In this document: positions 1 through 11,866 of the stretch, in pieces
How positions within the stretch are numbered: position 1 is the stretch's first letter
How the letters are laid out: every line of letters begins with the position of its first letter
Assembly (NCBI GenBank): GCA_973895155.1
Contig: OZ316892.1
Coordinates: forward strand, 10,540,001-10,604,000
Origin: Marsupella aquatica
Lineage: Eukaryota > Marchantiophyta
Reading direction: 5' to 3'
Length of the DNA stretch: 64,000 nucleotides
Position numbers and translations under genes: made by a program
Notes under the pieces: generated by a model
Seen by the model: only the letters and a program-made list of their open reading frames with translations
What the model was told of the DNA's origin: nothing
Database searches by the model: none

Positions 1-2155
1 TCATGTCTCGTTAGTAGAATCACTGAGCTTGCTAGAATCTTGTTTTTTTTAACCTCGTCGTTATACCAAACAACAGCCAGCAGAATCAAAGCCAGCAAGT
101 GCCACAAAAAACAACAGAAGATCCAATTGATCAGCGAGAATCACTATCAATGTAGGTTAGTAATAATTGCAATAGACGAACTGCATAGTCGATGAAAGAT
201 CCCTTCATAAGTACAAGAGAGATGATGATTTCCTGCCCAGGACACCCAATTGACCATAGACTACAAAACTGGAAGAATGATTCAAGGAATATCATAGATG
301 AAAGATCCGTTCAGACATACAAGAGTGATAACTTCAAGACACAATCAGAGAGGGACAAAGACCAATTTGCTGAAAAGAGCCAAACAAAGTACAATGGAGT
401 TCAAGCAAATGAGGTCTCGAGGGGTCTAGAGACGACAAACGTACATGAAACTCAAAGGAAGAGGGAAATGCAAACCATAAAATCCTTGAAAGAAGAAAAA
501 ACTAACAAATAAACTCTATGAGTGCAATAGTGTAATGATCAACGGTCTGCATCTAGAGTAGTGTCCTAAGTAAGTCTGCAAGTGGGACAGTAGATAATGA
601 ATTCCAAGGAGGCAAACCTCAGCTGAGGCTCACTAGATGGCCCACTACTAGACGATGGATATATCCCTTGGGTGTTAGCAACATCACCAAAATCCGCCAA
701 TGGAAGTGTGTTGGTCCCGTAGGACCAGCCCATGCACGAATGCCCTAAGATGCGTGTCAAACTTATCAAGCTAATGATGGAGTCTCCCCAATTTCTGAAT
801 TGCAAGGAGGAGGAAGTTATCTGATAACATTGCTCATGCTACATATTTTCCCTCGTGTGCTGTTGCCGCCCACTTCATTGTTGCCCATAACATGATTTCA
901 AACTAAGTAGGGTGTTTTTGATCTCATTCAACTGATTTTGGCAAAATTGATGAATTCTTTTCCCAAGTTATGGTGGTTTAACATAGTTTTATTCTTCCAT
1001 TGAAATTGGGAATGCATAAGGACTGTGAGTAATGCAAGGAAAACTTTGGGGGTCTCACTATGTGAAAACTCCGGCGTGAACTGTATCAAGGGACCAAAGG
1101 TGACCTCAGCAATAGCGTCCCCCCTAGACCCCTATGACATCACAAGGTTTGCCAGATGTACGTACAAGAAGTAGGTAAGCTTAGGAGAGGTGTTGCGATA
1201 ACCCACATTTAAAAGATGCATTGATGGTCATTGAGAATTCCCCTGAAAATATCTTCCCATGATCAGGGAGGGTTGGATTGGTCTCTCAACCAGGGTTGGA
1301 TTGGTCTCTCAACCAACTCCCTGTGCCCTTGACTCTTGAAGAAAGAATCCAAGCTGGGTCCCTTATAGCTACCTCTACAAGGATGCTAGATATTAGGGTG
1401 AAAGTGTGCATATCCTTGCCTAGGTCAGTTTAAAGATGAACAAAGTTCAGGGACAAAACTCTTAAAATGAAGGTAACATAGCTCAAAGAGGGTCTAGTAC
1501 CATGACCAAGTTTAGACTCTTAGATAAACCTGAAATGCTAGGGATCCCTTCTTGACCTCCATGAAAAATTTAGCCAGAAGATGAAAGTAAAGAACTCGAG
1601 GTCTAAGTATTATTGTTGAGCAACCTAGCTGCTAACAATGAGAATGCCACTATGTCACTCTTCATGTATAATATGTCAAATAAATATAAAGATATATGAG
1701 ACATCAATTAAATATTATTTGAATGTAATTTTCAGAATAAATATTATGTGAATAATGATAAAAATAAAACACTATAATAAAGGATAAGCAAATTTTAAAC
1801 ATAAATTCATGTTGAGTTAGAAGGGATCTAGAAAAAGAAAATTAAAACATTAGGGTTATTTTAATCCAATTTTGAGAAATATAAGAATCATAGAGTTTTT
1901 TAAAATCAAATATGAGAATATTCCAAGAATATTCCATTAAGTTAGGGGTAAAAAATTCCTAAAAAACTTTATTGACTTAATTTTTAGGGTGTTTATTCCC
2001 CCAAAACTTCGAGCATGATATAGGACACCCCTTGGATTGAGGCCCCCGAGCAGCAATGTGCTCGAGGAGTAGGTAAAGTACACTTCCATCAATTGAGAGT
2101 GTCTAAACTTTTTACCATTTGGGTTGTCTTTGATCATGGAATGAGGATGGGTAAA
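1..2155. other. Intergenic DNA, no gene recognised
   Basis: No open frame here resembles a known protein; the longest (192-512 on the plus strand, 106 codons) is low-complexity and polar. A 23 bp unit is tandemly repeated twice at 1269-1314. The segment around 1850-2010 resembles 38370-38510 (both carry an A+T-rich stretch with GAATATTCCAAGAATATTC), so it belongs to a dispersed repeat. AT content rises sharply after 1680. Confidence 0.5.
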
Positions 2156-3327
2156 TCTACAACTATAATATCCAATCCCGCCTTTTTTTGTCCTTCCTCC
2201 CATTACAAAATGTATTTTGGGCGGGAATGATCCACAACCATTAGATTTTTTGCAAGTTTTTTTATACCGTTCGATCATGGAAAGGAGTCCATTAACATTA
2301 GACATCAAAGAACAGAGGTGTACTAATACAAAGAATAATAATAAAATGTCTTGACAAAGATTATGAAGGAGTACAATGGACTTACTAGAGAAGACCACTC
2401 CATGATTGTCCTTGCAAGTACGACTGTCCTTGCCAGTACACTCTTCCCCTCCTCAATCCTCATGAGCTTGTCCACTATTACCCTCATAATTATAGGGAAG
2501 GAAGAGTACCATCCAGGATACAAGAGGACATCTATTATCCTCACAGGGTATGATTCTAAGTATGGGAGAGACTAGAGAGGACGAGGACCAAGGAGAGACA
2601 GAGACTCAAGTGGAAAAGTAAGGGAGGGGAGAGAGGCCCAAGGAGAGAGAGAAAGAGAGGCTACAAGACAAAAAAAGTGGATAAAGATAATGAAAAAACA
2701 AACAAAGAAAAGTAAACAATTGAAGAAAATTAAAAAATTAAAAATGTAGGAAAGGAAGGGGGGGGAGGAAAGAGTATCCTATTTTTAATTTTTATTCAAA
2801 GGATGAACGAATTTTCATGGGCAAAAGAGGAGCGAGCATCAAGGAGTTTCTTTATTGTAGATGACACCTTTTCCACAAACATCATTTTTTACACAATATA
2901 GTCTTTGCACAATGACATATTCTCTACAATAAAAATCTTTCACAAAACATCTTTTCAGCAATGACATTTTTCACACAAGGATGTACTTTGTTCAATTTCA
3001 AATTTTTGGCAAACAATATTGCTTTTGGATTGACACTTTTTTTGTGACAACATATTTTCAACAATGAAATCATTTATAGAACAACATTTTTGGAACACCT
3101 TATTTTCCCCAAATGACATATTTTGCCCAATGACATCATTCTTTTCCGTAAACAACAGCTTTTTTGCAATGTTATCTTTTTTTGCAAATGACACCTTTTG
3201 TGCAAATGACATCTTTTCTGCATACAACATCTTTTCCGCAACGACATCTTTTTTGCATACGATATGTTACACATTGACAATTTTTGCGCAACAACATCTT
3301 TTGTGCAACGCACAGGTATTGAGCTAG
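2156..3327 (+). mobile_element. Non-autonomous Helitron
   Basis: The left end reads A|TCTACAACTATAATATCC, and closely similar starts occur at 13327, 39965 and 41997. The right end has a short hairpin (GTGC-AAC-GCAC, about 3303-3313) and then CTAG at 3324-3327 followed by T. This is the Helitron signature of 5' TC, a 3' hairpin, CTRR and insertion between A and T. There is no Rep or helicase frame inside, so it must be non-autonomous. The last 430 bases before the hairpin form a minisatellite (separate entry). Seen: both termini. Inferred: that they belong to one element. Confidence 0.65.
2880..3310 (+). repeat. Subterminal minisatellite of Helitron (GACATCTTTT type)
   Basis: About twenty degenerate units of 19-22 bases, of the form 'caacgacatcttttttg', run up to the 3' hairpin. 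The same GACATCTT core recurs before the Helitron 3' ends at 20.8, 31.3, 32.3, 41.99 and 43.34 kb. Open frames on either strand here are by-products of the repeat. Confidence 0.75.
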
Positions 3328-3730
3328 TCTATTATATTAACTTTCATTGTGCTAGTAATATTAGGGCTTGTGCTTTTTCATTTCTCTTCCTTCTCTAGTT
3401 GACTTGCTGGTGAAAAACTAAAAATTATCTTAAGGCTCATAACCATCAGGTTATGAGCCCAAACCTCCCATGGACCACCCAATTGACCACCAAAATATAT
3501 GTGGTCCACAGGAGCACTAATGGAGGTCCTTCTTCAGTTTTTGACAAAAGTTCAGAAATCCAATACTACAAAGGTACCTTGTCTCAGGCAATTTAATAAA
3601 AATACATATTAATTAACCAAAGAAAAACTAGAACCATTAAACCATGAAATTTTTCTAGAATCTAATAACTAAAAGATGCACCTTGTCTAATGCAAAACGG
3701 AAATAAAAATACACACTAAATATCTCAGTA

Positions 3731-4090
3731 GACAAAACAACCTGAGTAGTTTCACCAACAACTAAACACCAAAATTAGGACAACGTAACCTGAATAGTCT
3801 CGCTAACAAGGTGACACCTAAATCAAGACGAAGTAACCTTTGCCCCAAAACACAAGGCATGCAACATCACAAATATACTTTGAAGCCGAGTAATGTAGTG
3901 TACCAAACAAGGTAACACTAAAATAGGACAAAGCAACCTGAGTAGTCCTCCAACAGGATAACACCAAAAATACGACAAAGTAAGACAAAATAGTCCTTCA
4001 ACTAGACAACGCCCAAATCTATAATTATGTCCCAGGCAAGGTAGCACTAAAAATGAGTAATCTGAGCAATCCCCAAACAATTGAACACCA
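3731..4090. repeat. Degenerate tandem repeat, about 60 bp units
   Basis: The motif 'aacctgagtagt-ccaccaac-agg-aacaccaaaat' recurs about five times with heavy divergence (for example near 3740, 3790, 3935 and 3975). No coding potential is evident. It lies between the Helitron and the diterpene-synthase-proximal minisatellite, and the DNA from 3328 to 3730 shows nothing recognisable. Confidence 0.5.
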
Positions 4091-4317
4091 TTGAAATTAT
4101 TCTTGGAAGCTCACACTCCTGCTCGCACTCGTATGGACCACTATTCAATCGTATGCATCCATGTCTATCGCGCTAGCCTCGAAGTGCTGTTCCTACAGTA
4201 TCTGACCATCAGCACTTGGGTACAGATTCAGTGTAGCTTGCACATAATTATCTCCAGTCGTTCCCAGCTTCCAATGAAGGTGTCAAACTATCGAGGATTT
4301 GTCATACTCTTCAGTCC

Positions 4318-4875
4318 TAGCTTAGAATTTTACGTATGGGGGTCCGTACCTCCCACGGACTGATTCTGGAGCTACACTGTTCGGCCACAGTTTAGAATTT
4401 TACATGTATCCCACAGACTGATTCTGGAGCTACACTGTTCTGCCACAGCTTAGATTTTACCTATGGGGAGTTCGTATCTCCGACAGACTGATTCTGGAGC
4501 TACACTGTTCGGCCATAACTTAGAATTTTACATATGGAGGGTCCGTATATATCTTCGATAGACTGCTTCGATCTGGAGCTACGCAGTTCGGCCACAGCTA
4601 AGAGTTTTACATAGCGGGGTCCGTATCTCCCACAGACTCATTCTGGAGCTACACTGTTCGGCACAGCTCGGAATTTTACATATGAGGGGCTCCGTATCTC
4701 CCACAGACTAAGTCTGCAACTCCACTGTTCGGTCTCAGTTTGGAATTTTACATCTGCGGGAGGTCCGTATCTCTCACAACCTAATTCTGGAGCTACAGTG
4801 TCCGGTCTCAGATTAGAATTTTACATGTGGGCGGTCCATTATCTTCCACGGACAGATTCTGGAGCTACAGCAGGA
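4318..4875. repeat. Minisatellite of 8 units (about 70 bp) just 3' of the diterpene synthase
   Basis: Eight units each contain, in order, 'tagaattttaca', a G-rich 'ggggtccgtatctcccacag', 'actgattctggagctac' and 'actgttcggccacag'. Unit length varies from about 58 to 78 bases through small indels. The array ends about 90 bases from the stop codon of the minus-strand diterpene synthase, so it lies in or next to that gene's 3' UTR and terminator region. Confidence 0.85.
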
Positions 4876-4964
4876 TTTCAGATTTACCAAACGATCAACC
4901 ATGATCACGCGGAGCATCGATGCACCGGCCGCCGTGAGAAAGGTTGCTTCAGTGTGCTCAATTC

Positions 4965-7900
4965 CTAAGCGGTCACGGGTTGAAAGAGAATTTTCTTCAA
5001 CCTTTCGGCCATTGCCGAGCGGTCAGTGAAGCCGTCTGTTTTCTGGTAGAACAGCTGCATTATTCTCGCCATGTTGAAATGGAGCTGCCTAATAGATTTG
5101 GGGATGTGGGATTGTTGATGAACGACTCGCACCAGCTCGAGCATGGACCCTTCCACCTTGGCTCTGATGTCTGAGATCGCTTCGTCCTCCGTCCAGCTGG
5201 GATTCTCTCGCAACAAGATTGAGACGGAATTTGGTTTGCCTTGGGACCTTTCTTTCTGCAAAAAGAGAGACATCCGAGATTCATTTGATTACCCAAATTT
5301 TATTTGGAAAAAGCTTGGATTCATCAGAGGAATGTCTTTTGCAAACCTACTTTAAAAGGTCGTAAAACATATAGACCAGAATGATGGGCGGGCGGACAAC
5401 GCACTTTCCAGCCCTGGATGTCGTTGAGAAGTCGCCCAACATGATTAGTGAGTTCCATGAGTCGTAGCTTCTGCGAATCGTCGGCGAATGCATCGCTAAT
5501 TGGTTCTCCCAAGAAGAAAACAGTGCTGAGGACGATGGGCTCAAGCGCAATAGAAGGTAGTGCATTGGTCATGTACTCGTCGTAGGACGGCATGAACGAT
5601 GATGCTGTCCACTCTGCCTCCGTCAAACACGACTCTAGCCATCTCAACCACTGCAAATCAATTCAGCCAGAATTAACCAGTTTCCTGAATGTCAGAATCA
5701 TAACATGAGGACCACAACTCACGAACTTCCTTCATGTACACATGATTATCAGAGTATAATTGTTGACGTAAGTGGCGATGATGAAGGCGAGCTCCAAAGA
5801 GTTTGCACAGAAGTGCTTCAAAACTTACAATCTTTTGCAGGTATCGGCCAATGTCGCGGCCCTGCGTGAGTGTGCCTTCCTGGGTGATTGCATTGAGGGT
5901 ATTGTACAATCCGTTGAAAATAATTTGAGCTTCCTCAGCCGTCCCGTCCATGAGAGAAGGATTCCATCTGCAAAGATTATGTCAGCTCAGTTCTTCGATC
6001 GCAATCATTAAAGTTCTTGGCAGTCTTCAGTTTGAGAGACCGACCATTCGATGACCATTCGTTAGACATTCAGTTGGGTAGAGAAGGACGGTGCTTACTC
6101 TTTAAAAGCAGCGACGAATTTGCGCTTGTCGGCTAGGTTACCTCCGACATCAAAGTAATCATCCACCACGGTGGTAAGAACACAATTCCGTGCCCACACC
6201 AAGCGCGCCGGAGAAAGGTCCGGCCCCGGGAGCACGCAAGCAGCCGAGAAGACGCCTTCGATATCTTTCTGGCGCGCGAACGACAGCTTTCCAAACCGGC
6301 AATCCTCGCTCCACCTGTCATTGCAAAAGTTATTAATGGGCATGACGACGTACGTGATACAGCCCAATTCATTGTACATACATAAATTTATAGTATAGCA
6401 AAAGTACAAACCAAGCTTTACTACCTTGGCTAGAAGTTTCGTGTTCAAAGCCAAAGGTAAACTTCACAGCCGGCGGAGCTCCAGGCCTCGACGAACTTGG
6501 CGAGTCCAATCATATGTGCATCATTTTTGGCTGTCCACCTATTTTAAACGAAGAGAATTCTATGCCCCTCCAAACTCTGGACAAGGCTACTTCGATACAA
6601 TTGTCAATCAAAATGAAGATACCTCGTGACGTTTTGCAAGTCCTCCTGATGCTTGGCCTGGCAGAGATTGAAGTCGGCTTTGGCGAGAGCCAGGAAGGTC
6701 TCGTTGTTTACATATGGCATTCTGCGAATAAGAAATTCGAAGAGGATTACTTCAGCGAATGAAATAAACGATTTCAGAAATTTTACAATTGTTAACGTCA
6801 GCAGCTGACGAGGGATTCGTGATGATTTTTATTTATCTGTGATGGACTGAACATTGCCCATTTCGTTGTCCAGCGTGGTCAAAATTCGCTTGCTGAGTAC
6901 TGTGGGCCCGGGCTTCTTTCAATGTACTCTTAAGTACATTGAAAGAGCAGCTAGTGTTGAATTGGGACAAACCAAGGTTGACCAGTCTAGACATGATGTG
7001 CTTTCGCAAGAGTCATTTACCTGTACAGTGATTTTCCAATCCAGATGTCATTGGTCCCGTAGTGGCTTAAGTAAGCCTCAGTCTCAATCCGTGGCAGACT
7101 GCAATACCAAGGTGTCGACAAAGTGTACTCGACCTGCATTGGCAGAACCAAGAAAGAAATGTCGATGAGATAAATTTGAGCAGAAATGTCGGGTTTCAAA
7201 TTGAAGAACCCAGGAATGGACACGTTGCTTGGATTGTACGTCAATGATCTTTGCATAACCAACCTCTCCAGGAAGGTCTTTGGTGATGATCCACTTGTCA
7301 TTGAGGCACTTGTCCTTTTCATAGCTCTCTACGAGAAAGCCCCGGGCAAAGTGCTCCCCAGATTCTAGGACGGTCTCACCAGGGAATCGTGTCTGTGTCG
7401 CTCGGTAAAAGTTGAACAGACCCGTCACAGCTTGGCCCGACTGACCAGCGAAACAGAAGAACTCTGAATCTTTTCCTGTAAACTGCCGAAAGACGTCTGC
7501 AGGCACGATGATCTAACAATTATTTTCAACCAATTTAAAGAAAGAAAATTAGGCCCTGGAGTCTAACTATGGCTGATTTCTGCATCATTCTTGAATGAGA
7601 GCGATATGAAGGTTTGGTTGTCAAAAACATTTCAGTGCACCCTTCCAGAAAGACTCACCCTCATTGACATCGTAACCATGTTGGCGAAGCAACCGAAAAC
7701 CCATGGCTGTATCATCTAAATCCTGCACAGCCGAGCCTCTTGCCCACCCGATCCCGAAGCTCGTGAAGTATCTGCGAGGGAGCCGAGACCAGGTTTCCAA
7801 ACTTTGAGATTCCTTGCTGAATAAAATTTCCGGACGAAGAAAGCGTAAGCTTTAGATTTTCGTCCTCTGTCAATGAACAGGTTTGAAATCTAAATACAAA

Positions 7901-9385
7901 AAAATACACAAAAATTACAGCAAGATTCTCAAATGACGTATTCTAGGGCTTCTCAGGAGATATCCCTCTACAGTCTTATGGGATCTTGAACAGATCATTT
8001 GTAATCTGAAGAAAGGTAAACGCAATAAAAGTTTCTCAAAATGGAGTTCTGATCTTGGGTGATGGTATAGATACTCGCTTGGAAACATAGTCGAGGGCGT
8101 CCTTAATTTCCTTCTCGAAATAGCGATCGATTCCAAGTCTCTGAACTCGGTCGACGGCCCACATGTGCTCAAAGAGATCTACCGGATAGACGTTGGGCAC
8201 AGCATTGTTGAAGCGATCGAGGAGTCTGTTGAGATAGCCCAGCGCCTTCTCGTCTTTGGTGTGAAGCAAGCATGCCGCAGTCGAAGCAGGGCTGCAGAGG
8301 AACGAGCCATCCTCACTTTGTAGCTTCAGAAGTTTCTCCCAGTCCAATTCCTCATGAAATCCTTCCAGAGAGTGGAGGAGAGTCGTTGGCACCTTGTGCA
8401 GAATATCCATGGGGATCCTGCATGCATGCGTAAGATTTCACGTGAGGCATTGACGAAATCTTTCCTCCAATTCTTCAGAGATCCCCTCCTGTTTGGAGCC
8501 CTGTGAATTTAATGAAATGGCCGAGATGATTCGCAGACAAAAGCCAATTGAGATAAAATTGAACCCAGTCAAATTTTCATCATGAATATCGAGCAGATAT
8601 ACAAAAAATCTAGAGTCTCGGATATCTACGGTTCACGTACTTTGCAAGCTTCTTCTCTCTTTCGGCGGAAATTTTCGATATTATCGGGGCGTCGAAAGGA
8701 AGGTCCAGCTCAAGACTCTTCGCGTACGATATCAAGACTGGGAATACGATTTCGAAGCCGATCATCATGTGGGCATCGACCTCCTTCTCCATCGCTTGAA
8801 GATTTTTCTGGATAAATTTGACCCCTGCAGGAACAAAGCATGAAGAATATATATGTGAAATTTGGCATATTGGTATCACAGTCAGTGACTATGCACGTAG
8901 GTAGAGAGGGTCACAGAATCCAATTCAATACCACGCATGTTAAATGCGAAACCTCGGATCATCGTGTCGCTGTACACCAGTCGATCTCAGCGCAAGACTG
9001 TACGTCAACGAGTATATAGCCAAGCATTGAAATTCCAGAGAAAAAGGAGTCTGTACCCGAGTCTGTAGTGGTCTGAAGTACCTTTTTCTACAGCGACTGA
9101 TCCGGTCTTCCAGGTCTTCAAAGCGATGATGCAAGCCAAGGTGTTACAGACGCGGTCATAGTATGAAAAGTGCGCTCTGTCGCCCCAAGACCCATCTGCA
9201 AATTGGTTTTCAATGATCCACTCTAAGGATTTGGGGAACTGCGGTCCGTCAGAGCCATCGAGAGCAGGCACGAGGGCAACCCACGCAGTGTCGTACGGTG
9301 AATTGGTGATTTCGCCATCCGTCATGGATCGGAACATCGTACGTATCTCCTCAATCCATTGCTTCATCTCGTCTCCTTCCTTCCC
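4965..9385 (-). CDS. Bifunctional copalyl diphosphate / kaurene-type diterpene synthase (body exons)
   Basis: Predicted plastid enzyme that cyclises GGPP to copalyl diphosphate (class II) and then to a kaurene-type diterpene (class I). Minus-strand exons by GT-AG rules: 9082-9385, 8641-8824, 8075-8417, 7659-7771, 7264-7496, 7021-7133, 6623-6721, 6099-6314, 5829-5967, 5405-5650, 4965-5255. Visible motifs in order: [25 protein letters not shown] and VPNV (the His/Asn dyad of ent-CPP synthases); DLDD (class II acid, 7711-7722); [10 protein letters not shown]-like [20 protein letters not shown] (class I, 6149-6163); NDIQGWKKE, the second metal site, rebuilt across the 5405/5255 intron. About 760 codons, plus leader exons upstream, match the usual 850-880 residues. 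All junction phases agree except 8075/7771, which is one base out (see findings). The gene may therefore be intact with unusual splicing, or recently disabled. Confidence 0.88.
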
Positions 9386-10274
9386 CTAAAAGTTGAGGCA
9401 TCATCCACAACATTTTCTCATCAGAGAGTAATTCAGAAAGGGCGGTGATGTCTATATTCTCTGTCGACCAAAAATCTAAAACCTCCTGTTGCATAGTACT
9501 GAGACAAAAAAATCCTGAGAAATTGCGGAAGCCTTGAATTGCACTTTCGGTAAGAGCTCAACTATGAACAAGCAACCGTTAATCTGCCGAGAGAGATCAA
9601 TGAGATGCACCTTGTATATTTCTGGCTCCGTTTTAATGTTTCGTTCATTGGGAACTAGAAAACCTGGCACGTTCTGTTCGAAGCTTGTGACAGGCGCTGA
9701 ATCATCAATTCATGATTTCCCACAGAAGCACAACGTAAGTTCATAGATACGACTGCATTGACCGAGCTTAATTACATTACAGCTTTCAAGATGTACAAGT
9801 CTGAAATCTGGGTAGTCCCCGTCACTTATCTCAATTTATGTATACCAGTTGAATGATAATTATACAGGAATCTGAACAAGGAGCAACTTCTCAAGTTTTT
9901 TTGTAGGAATCATGGGATCGAGAGTCATTTCAAGTTTCATGGGAGCGTATGCTTCAAATTTGAGCAATCTTTGATTCCGAGGGGTTGGGATCTTGGTTAG
10001 CCACCGGCTCCTCGGGGTTCCCGTCTTCCCCTACGAAAGAGCTATGCGTGGGAGGCGTGGCCACTGGAGCTGGGATATGGTCGTGTATCGTGGCTGTGGG
10101 TGCCTGTGCTGGTCGTCTTTTCATCATCGTTGCACCGTTCATATTGTTCAGCTTTAGCAGCACAGTGAACAAACCTTCCCACAGTCTTCGCGATTGTAAA
10201 TGAATAGGAGCGACCAGTTAGCAAGTCGAGTAGCAAGCACGATGATGCCGCACCCACTGTAGGGACATACTTAC

Positions 10275-10358
10275 CCGTGATGGACTGAGTGGGGACTGCT
10301 TGAAGAGGCGGCACAGATGATGTCGGCGAAGATGCATGGGGAGCCCTACAAGCTTCAC
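10275..10358 (-). other. Candidate second exon of the diterpene synthase (N-terminal leader)
   Basis: The acceptor reads 'tttttcag' and the donor 'gtaagta', both strong. The exon is 84 bases, phase 1 in and phase 1 out, and encodes a Ser/Pro/Ala-rich stretch (GEACRAPHASSPTSSVPP followed by LQAVPTQSITG). Both upstream first-exon candidates end in phase 1, so either would join in frame, giving an Ala/Gly junction. How this exon connects to the first body exon (phase 0 at 9385) is not resolved; the DNA at 9386-10274 has several open stretches (for example 9476-9670 and 9954-10172, minus strand) but no convincing exon pair. Confidence 0.5.
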
Positions 10359-10803
10359 CTGAAAAATGTCACATTAATGCAAAAAGACAACGTCACTAAT
10401 ACGAAAGGTTGACATTCATTTGTGATTACGTACAATGTAAAAACGACAACGTCAATTGTGCTCGAGCCCTTGTTCGGAAAACATGCCCCTGCATCTAGCC
10501 GATCAATAGATTCCTCATGCGATGCAGCTTCAACCAGGTTAACGCTTTAATTTGTCAGATTCTTTAGTTGAAAAATGACTTCCGAAAGTCCGTCAAGTGA
10601 CAAAATTAGAAACCTGCGCAAAGCTGGCTCTTTCTCAGCGGAATGAGCGAGAGAGTGTCTATCAGGGAGAGATTGTCTTAAGGATGCTGGAGTCGAGTTT
10701 TGCTAATTTGCACGGAACACAGGTAAATGATGATGCAAGATCATGGAGCTAAATCAACATAACAGATTTCAATTTCCAAGCTAGGAGAGAAAATAATGGA
10801 TTC

Positions 10804-11308
10804 GAGGTGACCCGACCCAGCTTAGTAGTGAGCTAGCTAGGAGAGACGAACGTACTTCACGGAACATCATTCCTGGTATCATGGTCAATTTTCATGTAAT
10901 GAGAAACCATCCTATTCGCCAGCTGCTCCAGAAAATATCCAGAGATTTGCTAATCACGTCGATCTGCTGGAGCTCTGCGAGCTTTTTACAGTCGATCACA
11001 CAATGGACTTAGACGTCGAGGTGATTCGACCCAGTCGTCAGCGAGGAAAGGAAACAATGGATTCGGTGGTTCGATCCACTATAAACTACCATGGTGAGAT
11101 AGCAGATCGAGAAGTACTGCAAGGAACATCATTCATCCAGTTGGTCAATATGCATGCTCAGCAAGAAGAGACCCTCCAATCGGCGCCCATCTGTATCTGC
11201 AGAACGATGGCATGGAGAGAAGTGCTCCAAGGAACATCATTCATTCGGCCTGGTCAATCGATTTGCATCTGAAACCATCTCAGAAGGCAGCAGCTGCAAA
11301 ATATCAGA
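10804..11308. repeat. Diverged repeated segments in the diterpene synthase leader region
   Basis: The motif 'ggaacatcattc...ggtcaat' with flanking sequence occurs three times (about 10853-10945, 11111-11160 and 11217-11308). A second motif, 'ggattcgaggtgacccgaccca', recurs near 10799, 11020 and 11058. These look like old local duplications in the same region where the first exon was duplicated. Confidence 0.55.
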
Positions 11309-11353
11309 ATGATGGCAAGGAGGGGGTACAGATGGAAAAGTTTATTTAGTTAC

Positions 11354-11582
11354 CTGCAGCACGCAACACCACTCCTTGAGACGAGCTGGGAAAGGCACGT
11401 CGGGAGACAGAAAGGACACTTGACTCGAAGGGCCGCAATTGGGGCCTTCGTAACAAGCAGCTCCGTGCTGCCGTCCCCATCTGAAGATTCTTCCTCCCTT
11501 GCTCAATGTTGTCAATCCCAACAGTTCCGGTCGAAGCTAGCGAAACCAGCGTCCTACTGCATGACGCCGCTGCTCCAACCAT
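11354..11582 (-). other. Candidate alternative first exon A: plastid transit peptide
   Basis: It starts at ATG 11580-11582 and ends at donor 'gtaactaa' in phase 1 after 76 codons. The peptide starts MVGAAASCSRTLVS, is rich in Ser, Arg and Ala with few acidic residues, and contains 'SVLSVSRRAFPSSSQ', all typical of a chloroplast transit peptide. It aligns along its whole length with exon B at 11849-12095, and start codon and donor correspond. The minus strand and position upstream of the diterpene synthase, together with the matching phase to 10358, support its being a first exon of that gene. Confidence 0.5.
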
Positions 11583-11721
11583 CCTTGAACATAAATATGA
11601 GTCAACGACGTCGTACGTTGGACCTGGAGAAGAAGAAAGAACGAAGATTGAGAGCTCCGATAGTCCGTCCAAGAGATCCAGAACCTCGAGGTGAGTAAAT
11701 ATCATGTCCGGAACGAATAGA

Positions 11722-11866
11722 AATCAGTCTAGAACTGCTAATGAGTTTTAAGAGGTGGAAATGCTTAGTTAGTTACCTGCAGCAGCAGAAATCATTCTAG
11801 AACTGCTAATGAGTTTTAATTAAAAGGTAGACACGCTTAGTTAATTACCTGCAGCAGCAGCAGGCA
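11722..11866. repeat. Tandem duplication of about 70 bp between the two first-exon copies
   Basis: The segment 'gaaatca(g/t)tctagaactgctaatgagtttta', continuing to 'cttagtt-attacctgcagcag', occurs at about 11720-11787 and 11788-11860. Each copy ends at a splice-donor-like 'cag|gtaa' (minus strand), so the middle copy is a third donor fragment without an attached open exon. Confidence 0.65.

Noticed and set aside
5405-5420. Apparent loss of the NSE metal-binding Glu in the diterpene synthase (reads NDIQGWKVR)
   Set aside because: The Val-Arg is intron sequence. Splicing 5405 to 5255 gives NDIQGWKKE, so the Glu is present.
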